The notes beneath the pieces are model-generated. The model ran no database searches. It was not told the origin of the DNA and worked only from the letters and a program-made list of their open reading frames with translations. Positions 8,928 through 16,608 of a stretch of DNA of 51,347 nt are shown piece by piece. The DNA comes from Myxococcota bacterium (GTDB taxonomy: Bacteria > Myxococcota_A > UBA9160 > UBA4427): the NCBI GenBank assembly GCA_028278345.1, contig JANQEL010000121.1, forward strand, positions 1 through 51,347. Reading direction: 5' to 3'. Both the position numbers and the translations under genes were made by a program. Each line of letters opens with the position of its first letter. Positions within the stretch are counted from its first letter, which is position 1.

Positions 8928-9265
8928 CCGCGCTCCACCGGCCCACGAGCGCAGGGGGCTCGCCGCCTTCGTTCGGGAGTCTACTCGCACACCGCGCCGG
9001 GCTCTTTCGAACCAGCGCTCGGCACCGCCGAGGACGGCGGGGTTGATGACGGCAGATCCCTGGATCACTTCGCAGCTCCTCGTCTTTCTACTACGAGTGA
9101 GGCGGCGCGGAATTGCGGCCGAATTGGCGGATTGTCCCGCGGGGCGCGCTCAAGCGGAAATCCCCGGCCCGGGTGCAATTCACCGGGCGCTCATGCGTAT
9201 GGATAGGAGGAAGAAGTCGTGCGGCGCTCGCGCCCGGAGCCGCTGCAGAACGAAGGAGAAAGACC
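8928..9265. other. Divergent intergenic region between the sigma factor and a small lipoprotein gene
   Basis: This 338-bp stretch has no credible gene. It contains a direct repeat with 11-bp period (GAATTGCGGCC at 9110 and GAATTGGCGGA at 9121), immediately followed by GATTGTCCCGCG at 9130-9141. The same 12-mer occurs in another divergent region at 49672-49683. It should hold the autoregulated ECF promoter and the lipoprotein promoter, but I cannot assign -35/-10 elements. Confidence 0.4.
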
Positions 9266-9508
9266 ATGCGCACGATTGCGCTCGCCACTCTCGCTCTGAT
9301 TCCGCTCACGGGCTGCGTTTCGCTCCACGCCGAGTTGCCCGAGGAGATGGTCCGCCACATCGCCGCCGAAGACGGCGTCGAACTCGCGGCGCTCTGCTCC
9401 CACGAAGATCGCCACTTCTCCGAGGGGGCGGTGGCCTGCATGGAAGCCCGGCCCATGGCCTGCGACCCGACCGGTCGCTGGATCGAACTCGAGGGCGGCT
9501 GCAACTAG
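9266..9508 (+). CDS. Small cysteine-containing lipoprotein (DUF1496-like pattern)
   Basis: The 80-residue protein begins with a lipoprotein signal peptide ending in the lipobox LTGC (Cys at about residue 17). The mature part has three further cysteines and the segment DRHFSEGAVACMEARPMAC followed by DPTGRW. This resembles the CYY...YSEGA...C pattern of DUF1496 proteins. Function is unknown. ATG at 9266 has a good AAGGAGAAAG upstream; the same frame is open to 9113, but that part is low-complexity and not coding-like. It is divergent from the sigma factor and may be one of its targets. Confidence 0.75.
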   Translation: MRTIALATLALIPLTGCVSLHAELPEEMVRHIAAEDGVELAALCSHEDRHFSEGAVACMEARPMACDPTGRWIELEGGCN

Positions 9509-9819
9509 CGGGCCTTCGCCTGTGCACATGGGTTGCGCGTTGCGCCTCTGCGACCGCCGAAGTCGGGTGTGAAGCACTTCACAAGCGCTCGCGTCTGAGA
9601 CCCTCCTCTTTTCCGCCTGGGAAGGAATTTGGCCCTGTGTCCACTCTGGTGCGGGATTCGTTGCCCGTGCCTGCGCGCGACTTCGCTTTCACAATCGAAG
9701 GCCGCGAAGTCGGGAAAGAGTGGAAGCGGCCGATGGCGAATTCAGCGCGGAGCGGGTCGACGACTGACCCCCCGCGAACGTTCCACAGGAGTGAGATCGG
9801 AAGGCCCGATCCACCTTTG
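9509..9819 (+). other. Gene-free region with several inverted repeats, possible structured RNA
   Basis: No credible coding frame is present. I see GTGAA/TTCAC around 9570-9583, a 9-bp perfect inverted repeat (9676-9684 with 9702-9710) and a 6-bp stem GATCGG/CCGATC at 9795-9811. These are stacked in front of the strong terminator at 9820. This could be a long 3' UTR of the lipoprotein or an independent small RNA. It does not match the RNA families I can recall (6S, SRP, RNase P, tmRNA, common riboswitches). Confidence 0.3.
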
Positions 9820-9861
9820 CCCCGGCCCGTGACCTCGACACGGGTCGGGGTCTTTCATTTT
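9820..9861 (+). terminator. Intrinsic terminator
   Basis: A 12-bp stem CCCCGGCCCGTG / CACGGGTCGGGG (one G-U wobble) with a 7-base loop is followed by TCTTTCATTTT. The T-rich side is downstream on the + strand. It therefore ends transcripts from the lipoprotein or the region after it, just before the convergent ApbE gene. Confidence 0.8.
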
Positions 9862-9871
9862 CGGCGAGCGG

Positions 9872-10861
9872 CTACGGTGCGAGGGTCTGCTGAAGGCCCG
9901 AACTCGCGTGCGGATCCCCCGCCATGTCGATCACGATGGCCTCGACGCGCGGGAGACCCTCGACGAGGGGAATGCCGCGTTCGGGGCCCATCACGCAGAG
10001 GGCCGTTGCGAGGGCATCGGCGAACTCGGCGCTCGGCGCGATCACGCTGGCACTCATCGCACCCTGGCTCGGGTGGCCCGTGCGCGGGTCGAGGATGTGG
10101 TGGTAGCGGCGGCCGTCCACCTCGAAGAAGCGTTCGTAATCGCCCGACGTCACCATCGCGACATTCGAGAGGCGGAGCAGGGCGATGAGCTGTTCGGGAT
10201 CGCGCGGATGCTTGACGGCCACTTCCCACGCCTTCTCGCCGTTGCGACCCAACGCCTTGAGATCGCCTCCGGCGTTCACGATGCCGTGTTCGACGCCGAG
10301 GTCGAGGAGCACTTGCATCGCGCGGTCGACGCCATAGCCCTTCGCGATGCCGCCCAGCCCGATGCGCATGCCGAAGGGGAGGTTGACGCGTCCCATCTTC
10401 GCGTCGACGTCGATGCGTTCGGCCCCGACGAACTGGAGCCCGACTTCGATCTTGCTTGCATCGGGTATGCGCGGCGGCTTCGCCTTGAAGTCCCAGAGAT
10501 GACCGACGCCCGCGTAGGTGATGTCGAAGGCACCGCCGGTGAGTCGGGTGATTTCGATGGCGCGCGCAATGATGTCGGCGAGCTCGCTGGGAACCGCGAG
10601 CGGGCCCTGGCCCGCGGACGCGTTGAGGCGGGTGAGGGGGGATGAGCGCCAGTCCGTCATCACGTCTTCGACGCGTCGCAGTTCGGCTTCGGCTGCGGCG
10701 ACCGCGGCTTCGAGGTGCGCGCGGTCGCTTCCGATCACCTCGATCTCGAGGTCGGTGCCCATGACGCCGACGGTGCGTTCGACGCGAACGGGTTCGGCCT
10801 CCGCGAAGGCCGTGCCGGCGAGGGCCAACGGCACGAGCAGCGTCGCGAGAAAAAGCCCCAC
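9872..10861 (-). CDS. apbE: FAD:protein FMN transferase (ApbE family)
   Basis: A 329-residue exported protein with an N-terminal signal peptide (cleavage probably after TAFA). ApbE landmarks are all present: VMGTDLEIEV near the start, GGAFDITYAG, GLGGIAKGYGVDRAM, IVNAGGDLKALG, and near the C-terminus HHILDPRTGHP with the metal-binding region after it. ApbE enzymes attach FMN covalently to threonines of exported or membrane flavoproteins such as Nqr, Rnf and NosR subunits. None of those targets is in this window. The GTG start lies 3 bp after the stop of the upstream TlpA-like gene, so the two form an operon on the minus strand. Confidence 0.92.
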   Translation of the reverse strand: MGLFLATLLVPLALAGTAFAEAEPVRVERTVGVMGTDLEIEVIGSDRAHLEAAVAAAEAELRRVEDVMTDWRSSPLTRLNASAGQGPLAVPSELADIIARAIEITRLTGGAFDITYAGVGHLWDFKAKPPRIPDASKIEVGLQFVGAERIDVDAKMGRVNLPFGMRIGLGGIAKGYGVDRAMQVLLDLGVEHGIVNAGGDLKALGRNGEKAWEVAVKHPRDPEQLIALLRLSNVAMVTSGDYERFFEVDGRRYHHILDPRTGHPSQGAMSASVIAPSAEFADALATALCVMGPERGIPLVEGLPRVEAIVIDMAGDPHASSGLQQTLAP

Positions 10862-10864
10862 ACC

Positions 10865-11371
10865 TTAGCCCGCTTCGGCACTGGAGTTCGCTTCGAGGAA
10901 CACCGACCAATCCTCCGGCAGGCGATAGCCGCGATAGAGCACGCGGCCCCCGCGTCCCACGACGACGATCACCGGGGTGCCCGTCACGCGGAAGCGCGTT
11001 GCGAGGGCGAGATCGCGATCGCGCACCTGGGCGTGCGAATACCCCCAGGCGGTGGCGGTGCGGCGAACGTCGGCGTCGTCGATATCACCGTCCGGGCCGG
11101 ATACCACCCCGAAGAAGTGGATGCGCCCACCGAACTGCTCCACAGCATGGGTGAGTTGCGGCGCTTCCTTCTTGCACGAGGGGCACCAGGTCTGCCAGAA
11201 GACGAAGACCACGGGCTTGCCATCGTTCGCGATGGCCTCGGCGTCGAAGGCGTTGCCGTCCATGTCCTCGAAGCGCAGGGGCGCGGGGTCGGCGAAGGCC
11301 CCAGCGGCGTTCAGGGCGAGCAGCAGACCGAGCAGGGTCGCGCTCCGGTGTCGCGGTGCGAAGTCGGGCAT
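10865..11371 (-). CDS. TlpA/ResA-like thioredoxin-fold protein
   Basis: A 168-residue exported protein with a signal peptide (cleavage probably after GAFA). Its thioredoxin fold has the redox motif WCPSC near residue 62 and the cis-proline segment VTGTPVIVVV. Such proteins act in the periplasm as disulfide reductases or resolvases, often in cytochrome c maturation, or as peroxiredoxin-like enzymes. It is the first gene of a two-gene operon with apbE (3-bp gap). The pairing suggests joint maturation of a periplasmic redox protein, but the client is not visible here. Confidence 0.85.
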   Translation of the reverse strand: MPDFAPRHRSATLLGLLLALNAAGAFADPAPLRFEDMDGNAFDAEAIANDGKPVVFVFWQTWCPSCKKEAPQLTHAVEQFGGRIHFFGVVSGPDGDIDDADVRRTATAWGYSHAQVRDRDLALATRFRVTGTPVIVVVGRGGRVLYRGYRLPEDWSVFLEANSSAEAG

Positions 11372-11529
11372 CAGCGGGTCGGCGGTGGCAGGAGGTTGGC
11401 GTGGGATGGTGGGAGGCGCGACAGCTTCTCGTCGAGATTCCCTAACGTTTCGCGGAGTGCGGAGGGTGCCGGTTCGCGTGTGCCTCCGCCAATCCCCACT
11501 CGCCTGAACGCGGGAAACAGGAGATCGCC

Positions 11530-11892
11530 ATGGCCTCGCACCCCGAATCCCTCGATCACATGCTCGCGGCCTGGAACGAGAGCGATCCCTCGCGTGTGCG
11601 GGCGCATCTCGAGAAGGCCCTGGCCCCCGACGCCGTGTTCATCGATCCCGGCATCGAGACCCACGGCATCGACGAGTTCGAGGCCAACGTGCACGAGGTG
11701 CATGGACGTATCCCGGGCGCCGTCTATTCGAGGACGAGTGGAGTCGACGCGCACCACCGTGTGGTTCGCTACGAGTGGGCGATCCATCGCGATGGCGAGC
11801 TGTTGCTCCCGGGCTTCGACGTGACCGAACTCGACGAGCAGGGACGCGTCGCGCGGGTGCTCGGATTCTTCGGCCCCCTCCCCACGGAATGA
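11530..11892 (+). CDS. SnoaL-like/NTF2-fold protein
   Basis: A 120-residue protein with the cone-shaped NTF2/SnoaL pattern: an N-terminal helix (MLAAWNESDPSRVRAHLE), the strand-loop VFIDPGIETHGIDEFEA and a C-terminal beta-sheet ending in RVARVLGFFGPLP. The superfamily includes small isomerases, cyclases and hydrolases as well as non-enzymatic domains, so no reaction can be assigned. ATG at 11530 follows an ACAGGAG. The GFA-domain gene starts 46 bp downstream on the same strand and may be co-transcribed. Confidence 0.75.
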   Translation: MASHPESLDHMLAAWNESDPSRVRAHLEKALAPDAVFIDPGIETHGIDEFEANVHEVHGRIPGAVYSRTSGVDAHHRVVRYEWAIHRDGELLLPGFDVTELDEQGRVARVLGFFGPLPTE

Positions 11893-11938
11893 TCTCCGAA
11901 CGACGATTTCGAAGCGCCCGATTCGAAAGGAGCATCGA

Positions 11939-12796
11939 ATGATCGAAACCCGCTGTCTGTGTGGCGACCATGTCTGGAAGATCGAGCCGCCCCTCGCACT
12001 GCTCCACCACTGCCACTGCACCTACTGTCGCAAGCACCAGGGCAGTGCCTTCACCACGATGGGGGCGCCCGCCGCCTTCGAATGGGTCTCGCGCGGTGAG
12101 GTAATCGAATATCAATCCACACCGAACCTCAAGCGGCTCTCGTGTGCGCGCTGCGGTTCGTGTGTGCCGGGAGATCCGGAGGGCGACGCGCCGCTCTTCC
12201 TCTTCGCGGGGCCCCTCGAGGGCGAACCGGGAAGCGCGATCGACGGACACATCTTCGCGGCCACCAAGGCGCCGTGGTTCGAGATCGAGGATGGGCTGCC
12301 GGCCTTCGACGGCTATCCCACGGGCTACGACGCTCCCGAGGCGCCGACGCCCGAGCCGAAGGATCCGCCGCAGGAGGGGCTGCGCGGGAGTTGTCTCTGC
12401 GGCGAGGTTCGCTTCGTGGCTGCGGACGATCCGATCGTGGTGCGGCACTGCCACTGCATGCGCTGTCGTCGCGCGCGCTCGGCTCTTCATGCGAGCAACT
12501 TCGTCGTCGCGCAGACCGGCTTTCGCTTCACCGCGGGTGAAGAACTCGTGCGCCGCTACAAGGTGCCCGAGGCGAAGTACTTCACCCAGGCCTTCTGCTC
12601 GCGCTGTGGTTCGGCCGCACCGGTCGTCGACGCGAATCGCGGCATCGTGGTCATCCCGATGGGCGCCTTCGACGACGCGCCGAACGATCCCCCCTTCGAG
12701 CACATCTTCGTGGGTTCGAAGGCGAGCTGGTACGACATCCCGGACGGTTTCCCGCAGCACGAAGAAGGCACACCGGTGCCCACGCCGAAGGGCTAG
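11939..12796 (+). CDS. Tandem GFA/CENP-V domain protein
   Basis: The 285-residue protein contains two copies of the zinc-binding GFA fold, about residues 1-115 and 145-265. Each has the first CxC-like pair (RCLCGD; GSCLCGE), the HCHCxxC segment (HCHCTYCRKHQG; HCHCMRCRRARS) and the later CxxCG pair (CARCGS; CSRCGS). GFA proteins are best known from glutathione-dependent formaldehyde-activating enzymes, though most members are uncharacterised zinc proteins. A two-domain fusion is longer than the usual 120-190 residues. ATG at 11939 follows GAAAGGAG. The next gene is convergent. Confidence 0.88.
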   Translation: MIETRCLCGDHVWKIEPPLALLHHCHCTYCRKHQGSAFTTMGAPAAFEWVSRGEVIEYQSTPNLKRLSCARCGSCVPGDPEGDAPLFLFAGPLEGEPGSAIDGHIFAATKAPWFEIEDGLPAFDGYPTGYDAPEAPTPEPKDPPQEGLRGSCLCGEVRFVAADDPIVVRHCHCMRCRRARSALHASNFVVAQTGFRFTAGEELVRRYKVPEAKYFTQAFCSRCGSAAPVVDANRGIVVIPMGAFDDAPNDPPFEHIFVGSKASWYDIPDGFPQHEEGTPVPTPKG

Positions 12797-12818
12797 CCGG
12801 CCCTCCGTGTTCCATCGC

Positions 12819-13499
12819 TCACTGGTTCCAACCGCCGCTGAACGGAAACGATTGACCGGCGAAGAAGTCGGCGTCGTCCGAGGCGAGGAAGACCGCCAGG
12901 GCGGCTGATTCGTGCGGCTTGCCCAGGCGGCCCATCGGGACGTGCTGCTCGAGTAGTGCGTTGAAGGCGTCGGTTTCGGTGAAGGCCGGTGGGAAGTAGG
13001 CCGGGTTCTCGGTCCAGTTCTGCGCGATCAGGTTGACCTGCACGTTGTGGGGCGCTGCTTCGAGGCCGACGGTTCGCACGTAGCCCACCTGCGCCGATCG
13101 CGCGGCGCTGTAGGCCGAAACGCCGGCCAGGCCGCGCAGCCCGGTCGCGCTCCCGTAGACCAGCACCTTGCCGCGCTTGCGCTCGTACATCGCAGGCAGC
13201 ACCGCGCGGCACAGGCGATGCAGCGGGTGCACCATCACGTCGAACATCTCGTGCCAGATTTCGTCGGGCATCTCGCTCGCCGCGACACCGAGGTTGGCGG
13301 GGGCCGCGAGGTTGGCGACGAGGACGTCGATCGCCCCCGCGGCGCCAACGACGCGCTCGGCCGCATCCGCTTCGCGTAGATCGCTCGCGTCGGCGATCAC
13401 CTCTGCGCCTTCCGCGCGCATCCGCTCGGCCGCCGCCGGGCCCATGTAGTCGTTGCATTGGGTGATCAGGATGCGTTTGCCCGAGAGTCGGCCTGCCAT
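12819..13499 (-). CDS. Short-chain dehydrogenase/reductase family protein
   Basis: A 226-residue Rossmann protein. The nucleotide-binding turn is unusual: ILITQCNDYMGPAAAE in place of the common TGxxxGIG. The catalytic region is VLVYGSATG (Ser position) followed by SAYSAARSAQV, where the canonical YxxxK reads YSAAR, so the catalytic lysine is replaced by arginine. The C-terminus (FLASDDADFFAGQSFPFSGGW) is standard for SDRs. These changes suggest altered cofactor or catalysis. ATG at 13499 has a GGAGAA upstream; the same frame is open to 14207, but that stretch is antisense to the DUF2270 gene. Confidence 0.8.
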   Translation of the reverse strand: MAGRLSGKRILITQCNDYMGPAAAERMRAEGAEVIADASDLREADAAERVVGAAGAIDVLVANLAAPANLGVAASEMPDEIWHEMFDVMVHPLHRLCRAVLPAMYERKRGKVLVYGSATGLRGLAGVSAYSAARSAQVGYVRTVGLEAAPHNVQVNLIAQNWTENPAYFPPAFTETDAFNALLEQHVPMGRLGKPHESAALAVFLASDDADFFAGQSFPFSGGWNQ

Positions 13500-13537
13500 G
13501 AGTCGTTCTCCGCTCGAGGTCCCTGCGAGAAGGGGTG

Positions 13538-14188
13538 CTAGTGGGATACGAAGTCGACGGCCGCGGGTCGGCGGTCGATTCCGCCGTAGCGCGCCGCGGT
13601 TGCCGCGACGGCAACGAATACCAGCGCAACGAAGCCGATCACCACGCCGCCCGGAACGGAACCGGTTTCGGCGCGTGCCACGAACTGCGCGAACGATTCC
13701 ACCGGCACCGGTTGGCCCGAGAGTTTGATGCACCACGCCAGGAGCTGCACTGCGAACAGGTAGAGGTAGATGCGCCGCAGACGCCGCGCCGCAGCCTTGC
13801 GCATGCTCATCGTCGGCGCAGTGCGTCCCAGGTGTGGAGCCAACACGTGCTCGAGGGATTCTTCGGCAGTCGCCTCCTCGGCCTCTGGATCCACCGCCGA
13901 CCGGATGAAGCCGCGCTCGAGCAGGAGCACCCGCTGCTGCCACAAGTGATAGAAGGTGAGCCTGCGCGCTTCGAGGAAGAGGAAGCTTCCGGTCAGGATC
14001 GTCGAGATGAAGACCACGTAGTGGGGGCTCGAGGGGTTGCTTACCGCGAAGGAAACCACGGCCGCGGTGGCACCGATCGCCCAGTTGCTCGTCGCATCCA
14101 TCCGCGTTCGCCACACATCCGCGCGTCCCACCATGGCGCGGTAATAGTGCGCGAGGACCATCGCGCGATTGCCTGCGTCGACCTTCAT
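13538..14188 (-). CDS. DUF2270-like integral membrane protein
   Basis: A 216-residue protein with an N-terminal segment rich in conserved polar residues (MVLAHYYRAMVGRADVWRTR), two closely spaced membrane spans at about residues 33-70, a long cytosolic loop with basic and acidic patches, and two more spans near 145-160 and 180-198. The HYYRAM and RMDATSNWA pattern is that of DUF2270, a bacterial membrane family of unknown function. It is transcribed toward the SDR gene (38 bp between them) and divergently from the AGCS symporter. Confidence 0.7.
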   Translation of the reverse strand: MKVDAGNRAMVLAHYYRAMVGRADVWRTRMDATSNWAIGATAAVVSFAVSNPSSPHYVVFISTILTGSFLFLEARRLTFYHLWQQRVLLLERGFIRSAVDPEAEEATAEESLEHVLAPHLGRTAPTMSMRKAAARRLRRIYLYLFAVQLLAWCIKLSGQPVPVESFAQFVARAETGSVPGGVVIGFVALVFVAVAATAARYGGIDRRPAAVDFVSH

Positions 14189-14258
14189 GGTCTCTGGGTT
14201 CTCCCAAGGGATCGCGAATCGGGCTGCTAGGCTACCCGATCACCCGCGCGGAGACCGG

Positions 14259-15716
14259 ATGGGAGTCGACGAAACGATCAACCAGTCCTTTGCACCGATC
14301 GCCAAGGTGTTTTCGGACGTGATCTTCTTCTCCGTTCCCATTGCCGGCGCCGACGTGCAGTTGATCGTGGTGTGGCTCGTGGTCGGCGCGGCCTTCTTCA
14401 GCGTCTACCTGCGCTTCATCAACATCCGGGGCTTCAAGCACGCGGTGAAGCTCGTGCGCGGCGACTACGCCGACCCGAGCGACCCCGGTGAGACCTCACA
14501 CTTCCAGGCGCTGGCGACCGCGGTCTCGGGCACGATCGGCGTAGGCAACGTGGCGCACGTTGCGATTGCAATCTCGGTGGGCGGGCCGGGCGCCGCCTTC
14601 TGGATGGTGGTCGCGGGGATGCTCGGCATGGCTTCGAAGTTCGCCGAGTGCCTGCTGGGTGTGAAGTATCGCGTCATCGAAGAAGACGGCAGCGTTTCGG
14701 GTGGGCCGATGATGTACATGCAGCACGGCTTCGCGGAGCGTGGCTGGCCGTCGATCGGGCGCGTGATCGCGATCTCCTACGCGGTCTGCATCCTGGTCGG
14801 TGCGCTCGGTGTGGCGAGCATGTTCCAGTCGAACCAGGCCTACGTGCAGTTCTTGAACGTGACGGGTGGCGAGGAGAGCTTCCTCGCCGGGCGGGGTTGG
14901 TTGTTCGGGCTGGCTCTCGCTTCGCTGGTGGGTGTCGTGATCGTCGGGGGCATCCGCTCGATCGCGCGCGTGGCCGAGATGCTCGTTCCCAGCATGGCCG
15001 CGATCTACATCACCGCTGGGCTCTTCGTCATCCTCTGGAACATCACCGAACTACCGCGAGCGCTCGGGCACATCGTGACGGGCGCGTTCTCTCCCGAGGG
15101 AGCGACGGGCGGGATGCTCGGCGTCTTGATCCTCGGGTTCCGACGTGCCGCGTTCTCGAACGAAGCGGGCATCGGCTCGTCATCCCTCGCGCACTCGACC
15201 GTGCGTACGAAGGAGCCTGCGACCGAGGGGTTCGTGGCGCTCCTCGAACCCTTCATCGACACCGTGATCGTGTGTTCGATCACGGCCCTCGTGATCACGC
15301 TCACGGTCTACGAACCCGGAGTGCCCCCCGATGGGGTGAGCGGCGTCGAACTCTCGTCGCGCGCCTTCTCGACGGTGCTTCCCTGGTTCCCGCCCATACT
15401 CGCGATCGTGATCATGTTGTTCGCCTACTCGACGATGATCGCGTGGTCCTACTACGGGCTCGAAGGTTGGATGTACCTCTTCGGCCACAGCCGGCTCGCC
15501 AAGACGACCTACAACACCATCTTCTGCGGTTCAGTGGCGCTGGGCTGCATGACCCAACTCGACGCCATCCTCGACTTCTCCGACGCCATGATCTTCGCCA
15601 TGGCGCTCACCAACATGGCCGCCCTCTACGTGCTGGCCCCGGTGGTCCGGCGTGAGATGGATGAGTACTGGGAGCGGGTCCGCGCGCGAGACGCCGCGCG
15701 CGACTCTACTTCTTGA
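14259..15716 (+). CDS. Alanine/glycine:cation symporter (AGCS) family protein
   Basis: A 485-residue polytopic inner-membrane protein with about 11 hydrophobic segments. Family signatures are plain: ALATAVSGTIGVGNVAHVA, GMLGMASKFAECLLGVKYR, a GGPMMYM motif and the GFRRAAFSNEAGIGSSSLAH stretch. Members import alanine or glycine with Na+ or H+. ATG at 14259 has a CGGAG upstream; in-frame sequence before it is not coding-like. The 3' end overlaps the stop region of the convergent gene at 15706 by 11 bp. Confidence 0.92.
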   Translation: MGVDETINQSFAPIAKVFSDVIFFSVPIAGADVQLIVVWLVVGAAFFSVYLRFINIRGFKHAVKLVRGDYADPSDPGETSHFQALATAVSGTIGVGNVAHVAIAISVGGPGAAFWMVVAGMLGMASKFAECLLGVKYRVIEEDGSVSGGPMMYMQHGFAERGWPSIGRVIAISYAVCILVGALGVASMFQSNQAYVQFLNVTGGEESFLAGRGWLFGLALASLVGVVIVGGIRSIARVAEMLVPSMAAIYITAGLFVILWNITELPRALGHIVTGAFSPEGATGGMLGVLILGFRRAAFSNEAGIGSSSLAHSTVRTKEPATEGFVALLEPFIDTVIVCSITALVITLTVYEPGVPPDGVSGVELSSRAFSTVLPWFPPILAIVIMLFAYSTMIAWSYYGLEGWMYLFGHSRLAKTTYNTIFCGSVALGCMTQLDAILDFSDAMIFAMALTNMAALYVLAPVVRREMDEYWERVRARDAARDSTS

Positions 15717-16005
15717 TCGTGTCGATCACGCGGAAGATCTCGATCGTCGGTTCGTCGTCGGTCTGGTAGGCCTCGGCGATCCCTGCCGCGAGATGGTTTT
15801 CCCGGTACGCGGTGAGGGCTTCGGCGGAATCCCAGACGTAGAGCCCCGCGTATTCGCCCGAAGTCGTGATCTCCAGATAGTACTTCTGTCTCAAGCCGTC
15901 CAACGCCACGAAGTTGGGCGCTCGCTGGGCCATGATCTTCTCGACTTCTTCGAGCGGAAGCGGTGAGCGGAATCTCACCATCAGCAACATCTCGGGTGTG
16001 TTCAT
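15706..16005 (-). CDS. Small dimeric alpha-beta barrel-type protein
   Basis: A 99-residue protein with the beta-alpha-beta pattern of the dimeric ferredoxin-like barrel group (EthD, ABM, YdhR-like): MLLMVRFRSPLPLEEVEKIM, a central strand KYYLEITTSGEYAGLYVWDS and a terminal strand IEIFRVIDT. Members include small monooxygenases and stress proteins; no enzyme activity can be assigned. A GGAGGAC precedes the ATG. It overlaps the end of the AGCS gene tail to tail. The gene at 16071-16538 lies upstream on the same strand, 65 bp away. Confidence 0.7.
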   Translation of the reverse strand: MNTPEMLLMVRFRSPLPLEEVEKIMAQRAPNFVALDGLRQKYYLEITTSGEYAGLYVWDSAEALTAYRENHLAAGIAEAYQTDDEPTIEIFRVIDTIKK

Positions 16006-16070
16006 GGGGGTCCTCCGGGCGGGCGCTGCGCGGTCGCAACTGGATGCTACCTGCGAATGGAATCGATTGC

Positions 16071-16538
16071 CTAGCTCCGGTTCAAGCGAAAGACGGCGAT
16101 CAAGCCTTCCGCTTCTTCCGGACTCGGGAAGCCGGCGATGATGTCCGGGTAGTCGGGTTCGTACTTGGCGATGTAGTCCTCCATGATCGGTCGCCAACCT
16201 TCTCGAACCGGTGATGCATTCAACGCGTAGGTCGAATCGCCCAATCGCATCTCCACCGGAGCGCCGTCGCCGATCCTCTGGACCCATCCGCTGTCCTGGC
16301 TTCCGGCCACGTGGAGTTCGCCCTCGTACTCGATCACCCAGATGATGACGACACGTGGCGGCGTACCCGGCACCTTCAACTTGATCTCGTGCACGTCGGA
16401 CGTGTCGCTCCACTGCGTCGGCGGGGGCGTTGCGGTGCCTCCGATGAAGAAGCCCGGCACGGGGCCGAGGGGAGCCACGACGGCCAGAATCAAGAGCAGG
16501 ACGACGACGGCGGGGAGGGCGATCTTGAGGACCTTCAT
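16071..16538 (-). CDS. Membrane-anchored PNPOx-like/split-barrel protein
   Basis: A 155-residue protein with one N-terminal membrane anchor (MKVLKIALPAVVVLLLILAV) and a soluble domain. Strands VVIIWVIEYEGELHVAGS, then WVQRIGDGAPVEMRLGDSTY, look like the FMN-binding split barrel of pyridoxamine-phosphate-oxidase or F420-dependent (DUF385-like) proteins. The assignment is tentative. ATG at 16538 follows CAGGAG. It lies just downstream of the exported amidohydrolase on the same strand with a hairpin between them. Confidence 0.55.
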   Translation of the reverse strand: MKVLKIALPAVVVLLLILAVVAPLGPVPGFFIGGTATPPPTQWSDTSDVHEIKLKVPGTPPRVVIIWVIEYEGELHVAGSQDSGWVQRIGDGAPVEMRLGDSTYALNASPVREGWRPIMEDYIAKYEPDYPDIIAGFPSPEEAEGLIAVFRLNRS

Positions 16539-16582
16539 TGGGGGGACTCCTGTGTTGGGGGTCACGTCGCGCGGTCGAGGCC

Positions 16583-16608
16583 AGCAACCGGATTCGAACC
16601 GAGTTGCT
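16583..16608. other. Hairpin after the amidohydrolase gene
   Basis: Arms AGCAAC+CGG and CCG+GTTGCT pair over nine positions with a one-base bulge around a 7-base loop. The arm nearest the gene touches the stop codon. No T-run follows on the minus strand, so it is at best a weak terminator or mRNA-stabilising stem. Confidence 0.35.

Noticed and set aside
9509..9819. A known RNA family (6S, SRP, RNase P, tmRNA, common riboswitch) in the gene-free stretch
   Set aside because: None of the conserved sequence blocks I can recall is present, so only an unassigned structured RNA is kept as a possibility.
9629..9832. A 67-codon frame from a TTG start between the lipoprotein and ApbE genes
   Set aside because: No ribosome binding site, no conserved-looking sequence and it runs into the terminator stem.
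16583..16608. A T-arm-like sequence (GGTTCGAATCC on the minus strand) suggesting a tRNA
   Set aside because: The anticodon arm, D-arm and acceptor stem are missing, and one arm of the local hairpin reaches the stop codon of the amidohydrolase gene. It is a chance hairpin.
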